DNA of 64,000 nucleotides from Verticillium longisporum (taxonomy: Eukaryota > Ascomycota > Sordariomycetes > Glomerellales > Plectosphaerellaceae). Below are positions 57,692-64,000 of this stretch, in pieces. The position numbers were made by a program, and so were the translations under genes. The stretch covers positions 1,054,001 to 1,118,000 of the forward strand of contig JAETXT010000007.1 in assembly GCA_019188255.1 (NCBI GenBank). Reading direction: 5' to 3'. The notes beneath the pieces were generated by a model that searched no databases, was not told where the DNA came from, and worked only from the letters and a program-made list of their open reading frames with translations. The stretch's first letter is position 1. Each line of letters starts with the position of its first letter.

Positions 57692-60600
57692 CTACCTCTC
57701 CGTTTCATCGTGATAGTTATGTGTAGAATCAGCGTCGGAACTTGTGGATGAGCTCGACGTGTCTCCGCGTGGTGCAGTGGCTTTGGAATTTTGGTCGGTT
57801 GCTCCAGGGAGGATTGTTGAAGACGAGAGGCTGTTGTAGCCATCCGACGTTCCGTCTGTACGGCCCTTGCTGACAATGTTGGCTTTGCGCATGAGTTTGT
57901 GGGCTTTGCGGCTGGCAGCACGCGCCTTCTCGGCGGCACGCTCGGCCTGTACTTGCTTCTCCCACATGGAGGCATAGCGACCCTTGGCATTGACAAGCTG
58001 CTCATGTGTGCCCTTTTCAACAATCTTTCCATTGTTGAGAACAATAATCTGGTCTGCATGCGTGATGGTAGAGAGGCGATGCCTGAATCTCTGTTAGCAA
58101 GCCGGAACGGTTTCAGAGCACTTAGAAAACGTACGCAATAATGAGAAGAGTGCGGCCGTGACCGAGATTGCCAAGCTTATCCTGGATTTCTTGCTCTGTG
58201 TGAGCATCAAGTGCCGACGTGGCTTCATCCAGCATGATGATCTTGGGATTCTTCAAGATGGTGCGTGCGATGGCCACGCGCTGTCGCTCGCCTCCACTCA
58301 ATCGCAGTCCCCGGTCGCCAACCTTTGTGTTGTAGCCGTCAGGGAATGACTGGATCCGGTCATGAATACTTGCTGCGCGGCAAGCCTCGTACACATCTTC
58401 CTCAGTGACGCTCGGGTTAGCATACTTGAGATTGTACATCAAACTCTCGTTGAACAGGGTCGTGTCCTGCGGCACCACGCCTATGTAGCGCCGCACGGAG
58501 TCGATTGTCAAATCTTTCACATCCTGTCCGTCAATCTCAATGCTACCGCTTGTCGTGTTGTAATAGCGGAACATTAACCGAAACACGGTCGACTTGCCGC
58601 CTCCGGATTCGCCAACAAACGCGGTCGTCGTCCCTGGCGTGCACTCAAAATCGAGCTCCTTAAGCGCAGGCTGGCGTGGGTCGTAGGCGAACGCAACATT
58701 GTTCCAACGAATGTGCCCTTGACACTCGGTCAAGGGCTTCGCCGTATCGGAGTCCACAACGGTGGGCTTGATCTTGAACAGTTCCAGCAGCCTCTCGCCG
58801 GAGATCATTGCCTGTTGAATGGTACGGTAGAAGCTGCTGAAGAAGTTGAGAGGGCCCTGGAGCTGATTGAGGTAAGTGAGAAGCATGACAAAGTCACCGA
58901 CAGTTCGGTGTTCGTTTGTGACTTGATAGGAGCCAAAAAGCAGAACAACAGTCATGCCAGCCATGAAGACGAGCGCCTGGATGACGTTCATCTTGTTCAT
59001 GCCCCATGTGACCTGCGCCTCAGCCTCCTGGAAGACCCGAATGGCGTTGCGATAACGCCTGAACTCCCAGTCCTCAGCGTTGAAGTACTTGACCGTCTCG
59101 TAGCTTGTGATCGAGTCGTTTTCACGGCCTCCTCCTCTCGATCGGCGTTGGTCATGGCCCTGCGTTGATCGGCACGGGTTTGCGCCATGCGTATGGTGAG
59201 ATATAGGTACCAGAAGGAGATGCAGCTGACGATGACCGCGTACGTTGCGTCGAATCGGACATAAAAGAAGAAGACGGCCACCCCCAAGTCGATGAGCATG
59301 GGTAAAACTTGGAATGTGACTTGCTCGAGAAATTGGTTGATCGAGGCACCTTTGTTGAGTGCCGACAGCACCTCGCCGGTGCGCTTACCAAGGTGGAAGT
59401 CTAGGCTCAGCGAATGAACGTGCTCGAACGCCGAGGTCGTCAAAGCTCGATACGAGTACTGGGAGATGGGTACCCAGAGTATGGATCGCACAGCGCCCAG
59501 GAGCATCGAAGGCCCTTGTAGTAGCTTGTAAATGATGAACAAGATCAGCGCTTTCCATGGGTCCTCGCCCTTGGAGAGGGCATCGGTGAGATGTCCAATC
59601 TGAAGCGGCACCAGGAGGTTCACCCAGCGCTGCGCGAGCAGCAGAAGAGTGCAAATAGCGAAGATGAGCTGCAGCCGCCACGAGTCCCGTGGCCAGAGGT
59701 AGGGGAAGAAGACACCATAGCCCCTTAGATACTCCCACCACGTCTTGTGAGGCATCTTCTCGGGTCGGTAGAACGCAGCTGACTCGTCCTTGACGAGGCT
59801 GATCGCCCCGACGGCACCGTTAGTGCTGGCCGTAGCACTACCATTGCGGCCACGGATGCTCCGGCCGTTAGCCTCGCGTGTATGAACCTCGCGGCCGTTC
59901 TGGGTGCGGTAGGTCGTCCGCGTACCGTTAAGAAGTGGTGTAACTTCTTCCGCGCCCAAACGTTCCGCATCCCGATCGTATTTGTCCCTGTTGTTCCAGG
60001 CTTTGCGGATCCATAACGCGGTGTAAGTGCTTACGAGGCAAAAGGCAAGAACGAGTCGCACGATGGCCAGGACGATGTCGATCAGATCCCATTTATCTGA
60101 CTTGCTGTCGAAGTTGTCGAGAGGTCGTAACGCAGCGGTGCCGTGGGTGTCGCGGCGCTTTTCGAATATGGCAAGAGCGCAGGTAGTGATGGTCAGCTCG
60201 CCGGCAAAGGCCAGCGTCCAGGTAATGAAGTGTACAAGTGATGGGCTGTGGTGCCATTCGAGGATCGTGACGAAAAGGTATAGATAGAAATTGGTCGCGC
60301 CGATCAGGAAGACCTATGGATAAGACTTGTCAGCTTGTGCACCAGAAGCTGGTGAGGTGAGCCGGGGCCAACAGGCAAGAGGGACCTACGCTCATTTCTT
60401 CCGTCTCGCGCCAGACAACTTGGCCGTCTCGCTGTGCCGGCCAGACCTCGACTACGTGGACGAAGTGTGCGATGCCATTGGCAAAAAGACGAGAAACATG
60501 GCCAGAGAGAGCCATGCGAAAACCTTTTGAAGGCGGGGAGGGTCGGGACCCCAATGGTTGCTGTTGCCATCGCTGTTTCTTTTCCTCTTCTTCGTGGCGG

Positions 60601-60829
60601 GGAGAGGTTTGCCACCGGGACCGCGGACGCCTGGCTCAACAATTTCGTCCTCTCTTTTAGCAGTAAATATGCTGTAGGTGACGCCGGAGATGAAGAAGGC
60701 GATCAAGAGGGTTCCCGGATACCAGATGAGGGTGTCGCGGAGTATAGACGCGGCCGTCGATGTGTCGGTTGTTGTCGCGGGGTCCGAAGCCGGGTTGACA
60801 GATGTGCGAGCCTGCTCTGGGGACGCCAT
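57692..60829 (-). CDS. hmt1: Hmt1/ABCB6-type half ABC transporter (frame broken twice)
   Basis: Hmt1-type transporters sit in the vacuolar membrane and move metal-peptide or glutathione conjugates. The start is [10 protein letters not shown] at 60829. Exons are 60829-60390, 60313-58135 and 58082-57692 (introns 76 and 52 bp). An N-terminal extra membrane domain with several helices is followed by a six-helix ABC domain ([57 protein letters not shown]). The nucleotide-binding domain has Walker [11 protein letters not shown]-loop VPQDTTLFN, signature [14 protein letters not shown], Walker [13 protein letters not shown] and the His switch in [11 protein letters not shown]. One base is missing in the coding T run (plus-strand A5, 60483-60487) and one in the coding A run (plus-strand T4, 59119-59122). 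Restored, the protein is 1,003 residues. The C-terminal tail is Ser/Thr-rich. Substrate cannot be read from sequence. Confidence 0.92.
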
Positions 60830-62064
60830 GGTAGTCTGTGGCGGGGGGGGAAGAGTGAGGTGTCAGAAAAAATGTATGTACCACAGCGTCAAAACGACCA
60901 CTCGTGCCATGCAGGAACCAGCAGCGAGTAGGAGTAAGCGAGAAAAAAAGGTACCGGCAGCCAGAACAAGGAGCAGACGAGACGGCGAAAGAGCGCCCGT
61001 CCTCGTCACTGCACAAAGCACTTGGCTGCACTAAAACGTAGGAAGGCGGGATGGGATGGTGAAGAGAACCAAGGCAGAGTCAGGAACAGGATGAGAGGAG
61101 GGAGGGAAGGCGCAGATGGTGCGTCAAGACGTATAGGTAAGGTAGGCAGGTAGGTAGTGATTTTGCAAAGATACTTACAACGAGCGTTGGGCAATTGGAG
61201 AGATCGCAATTGCCATGAAAGAAGCATGGCCCTGGCCCGTCAAGAACCGTCGCGTGCCCTGTGACAAGAGCAGAGCAGCCTCGGGTGGAGAGGGAAGGAA
61301 GGAGGGAGGGGGAGGGGGGGAGAGGTTCGGTTATGGAGGAGGAGGAAAGACGTTCAAGATGGTTTGGAATCGGTCAGAACGACTCAAGACAAGACACGAG
61401 ATCTGGAGTCTCAAGTCGTCAGTTGCAATACCAATACAGATGCACTAGCGCAAGCACGCTGTTCTCTCTCTGGCCAAGTACGGTACCGTGGGCGGCACCG
61501 CCTCGAACAAGCGGGCCTGCAGAAGACCACACCCCTGCACCTCTCTTTTGGGGGAGGGGGTAAACTTGGGAGGTTGGTCTAGGCTTTTGCTGCGAAGGCC
61601 GAGTCCGCGAACAGGGGTCCCCACAGAACGACCTGACCTGGTGGCACGGGGACGGGTGGTACCAGGCGCGAACAAGGGACGAGGACGAGGGACTGCAAAT
61701 GCCTGACGAAGTACCTCCTGCCTCCCAAGGTGGACAGGCCTCTACTTGCCAGCATCCCAGCACGAGGAAAGTGGGCGGGTGGGCGCGGCAGAGGTCGGGT
61801 GACTGACTTGGTGGCAACAGACAACTTGTCGAGTGACTTGGATGATGGACCGACGTACAAGAGCTGGACTGATGAACGCCACTCACGGGAGGCCGCTCGT
61901 CTAGGCGGCAGGCGTGCTGTCTGCGATGCGAGCAAAGCGGGTTCTTTTCCTCGGTAGAGAGGGAGGCGATACGGAGTGTTTCTTGGTTTCTGACCCTTGG
62001 GTCCTCGTGATTGCTGACTGGGCGAAACGTCGCGCTGGGTCTTTGGTGGATTCGACTGGAGGCA

Positions 62065-62131
62065 AGGTACCTACCTACATTACCTTACTTGCCTTACCTG
62101 ACCTACCTAGCTAGGTACCTTAGGTAGGTCG
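62065..62131. repeat. TACCTACCTAGG palindrome island
   Basis: Dense overlapping GGTACCTACCTA, CTTACC and CCTAGCTAGGTACC words, self-complementary over most of the length. Confidence 0.8.
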
Positions 62132-62279
62132 GTCCCGCTGGCTGACAGTGTGTATCCGGGTGTGGTGTGTCTTGTTTGGGGTGTCCCAGCAGTTGGCAGC
62201 CACTGCATGCCAGGCCCTGGTCAAACGGAGACCCGAGGCGAGCTGCACAGCAAGCGTGGAGCTGGCGTGAATAGATGCC

Positions 62280-62353
62280 TTGTAGGTAGGTACTGGAGGT
62301 AGGTAGGCAAGTCAAGGTACTTGCGTAGAGAGGAGCCTGGGCAGGTAGGTACC
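62280..62353. repeat. TAGGTAGG repeat cluster
   Basis: Scattered TAGGTAGG and AAGGTAC words, the same family as the island at 62065, ending in CAGGTAGGTACC. Confidence 0.7.
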
Positions 62354-64000
62354 TTTCTGCAAGTACACAAATTCTTGGGCAGGCCCCGGAAGGAAACGGA
62401 AGTGGGGCGGCGAGATTGCCCAGACACTGATCGATCTGGCCCAAGGTTAGGTGCTCCGTGCCGTGTGCTGTCTGGCGACGTCCGTGTTTTGTTAGGAGAG
62501 GAGGCCCAAGAATGGTGCTCGGGGCATGTAAGTCTGGCTTGCTCGGCCTCAACCTCCTGTGTGGGTGCGCTTGACCTCAAACTCCCTACTTCCCTTGACA
62601 GCGAAGCTTGTTGTCCGGCTTGCCGAGTTCCCTGAGTTTCGCGCGCTCTGGCGCAATTTGTCGGACCGCGGTGGGCCTGGTGTTTGGGTTCTATAGATGT
62701 ATAATGCAACGTGCTTTATTACAGGTTTAGACCTGGAGGGCATGTGTCAGTGCATCTCAAAGCTGACACGGGGCGTGGTTTTCCAACACCCTGAGAAAAC
62801 AGGACATGGACCGGCGCGGCTGTCCTAGGCATATACATGGTGTTTTGAGAGGTTCAGCACAGTAAAAGGAGAAAACATGGGGTCTAAGCGAGTGCCGTAG
62901 GACAACAACGCTTTGAAGCCATCCAGTCCATTGCGTCAACAAGCGGCCATGGGAATTGGGGGTAATAAGCATGGACTTGGGCTGCAGGCCGGTTTTAGGC
63001 TGGCTCCGGTATGGCCAGACCACACTCAGTTCAATCACCGCAGAGGATAAGGCACGAAGGCCGAGCACTGCCTACGTACCTGCAGATGAGGGAGTCGAGC
63101 GAGCGTGGTCTCGCGGAGCTAAAGAGAATGCTCCGAAGAGAGGGCAGCGACTGAGTAGAGTAAGGCTACTTGGTTTGTTTCTATTTCTACCGAAAGAAGG
63201 GAGAAGTCGAGAACATAACAGAATTGAGGAGCAGAATGGGAACAGGTAATAGAAAACAACGATCGAGTCGGAGGCTCTGAGCTTATGCCGACAACAGGGA
63301 CTGGATTTTTTCTCTCTCTCCTTTCTTTCCCTCCCCTCACTTCTCACGGCCTGGATTGAGTAAGACTGCTGACGCTGGATCAAGACGTCTGCAGGTGCCT
63401 GGCCGCACAGGTTTTGGTGAGGAGGGTCGGAATGTTCAGCTGGAACTACGTGGTGGTGTTGAGTGGTGGCCTGTCATACGGGCGAAGAGATGATCTGTGA
63501 TTTCAGCAGTATCCTGGCGATGACGTCCCCAGACCGTTGCTGGGTGGTCCAGAACCTCATACCGGAGAGGTTGACAGGGGATCATTATCAGGATGGTGTG
63601 AAGCCCTGGGGGTGAAGGCTGCGACAGTCTTGATTAGTGGTGCTGTAGCGTGGTGATGTTGGTGCGTCCCGATGCGAGAGTACTTAGATAGGTAGGTTCA
63701 GGAAGGCGGGTTCCAAGGGGCGCAGCAAATCTGAGTAGTCCATCGAGGTGGGAAAGTAGGCGGATCGGTATTCAGCGATGATGCACCTCTTCCGAAACAG
63801 GTGTCGATGCTACCTTTGAAGATAAAACCTTCTCGTGTTGCTTGCCTTTTCGAACGCGCCAGTTTCTCTGTTGAATTCGACTGGCTGTTGCTACTTGACT
63901 ACCTACCAGGTGATGCCATCTCCTGCCTTGCGCAAGGATTTCCAACCTTGCATGGCTTGCCAGAATGCCCACGTAACCAACGTACCTTAAGTAACGCAGG

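Larger units (their letters stand above)
60830..64000. other. Right-end spacer with TACCTAGG islands
   Basis: This holds the ABC transporter promoter and leader (60830-61250) and then about 2.7 kb without any recognisable gene. TAGG islands lie near 61133-61155, 62065-62131 and 62280-62353. The frames 61419-61886 and 62221-62709 on the minus strand are low-complexity and show no domain. Confidence 0.5.

Noticed and set aside
1..64000. Transposon, terminal repeats or repeat-induced mutation
   Set aside because: No transposase, reverse transcriptase, long terminal repeat or AT-rich mutated block was found by reading the window.

Overview
The window reads as nuclear DNA of a filamentous ascomycete, most likely a Sordariomycete and probably Hypocreales. 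Genes carry short introns (about 47 to 99 bp) with GT donors, CTAAC/CTGAC-like branch sites and AG acceptors. Spacers are long, and the gene content is typically fungal: PalH, RTA1, a rhodopsin-fold membrane protein, Zn(II)2Cys6 and C2H2 regulators, and an Hmt1-type ABC transporter. The order is inferred from gene content only. I saw no transposon, tRNA, rRNA, CRISPR array, virus-like region or biosynthetic core enzyme.

Layout. 2.9-4.1 kb: INSIG-family ER membrane protein (-). 5.2-6.7 kb: ribosome-biogenesis WD40 protein Mak11 (-), divergent from an Ark1/Prk1-type NAK kinase (+, 7.5-10.7 kb). 10.9-14.2 kb: TTI1 HEAT-repeat protein (-). 14.8-15.7 kb: SidJ-like DUF1749 hydrolase (+). 16.0-16.3 kb: tiny Cys-rich protein (+). 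18.2-19.5 kb: rhodopsin-domain membrane protein (+). 20.6-23.7 kb: C2H2 regulator (-). 25.9-27.7 kb: six-exon Zn(II)2Cys6 regulator (-). 29.1-30.1 kb: RTA1-like protein (+). 32.8-33.9 kb: conserved-looking protein of unknown function (+). 35.2-37.9 kb: zinc-cluster-like regulator lacking one Cys (+). 41.7-43.5 kb: large unknown protein (+). 44.0-45.2 kb: Kti12 (+). 49.3-51.8 kb: PalH pH sensor (+). 53.8-55.2 kb: Lag1-type ceramide synthase (+). 57.7-60.8 kb: Hmt1-type half ABC transporter (-). The rest is spacer with CT-rich leaders, microsatellites and islands of a short TACCTAGGTA-type palindrome.

The genes do not form one pathway. They are a housekeeping and signalling mixture: sterol regulation, ribosome assembly, endocytic kinase, PIKK chaperone, tRNA modification, ambient pH sensing, ceramide synthesis and metal detoxification.

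The strongest unexpected signal is that nine genes are broken by a total of 14 single-base gaps. All have the same sign (one base missing). Most lie in C runs of the coding strand, two in A or T runs. Adding back one base at each point gives a full-length family-like protein whose spliced length divides exactly by three. I read this as uncorrected homopolymer deletions in the assembly, not as 14 real mutations. Any automatic annotation of this window will split these genes.
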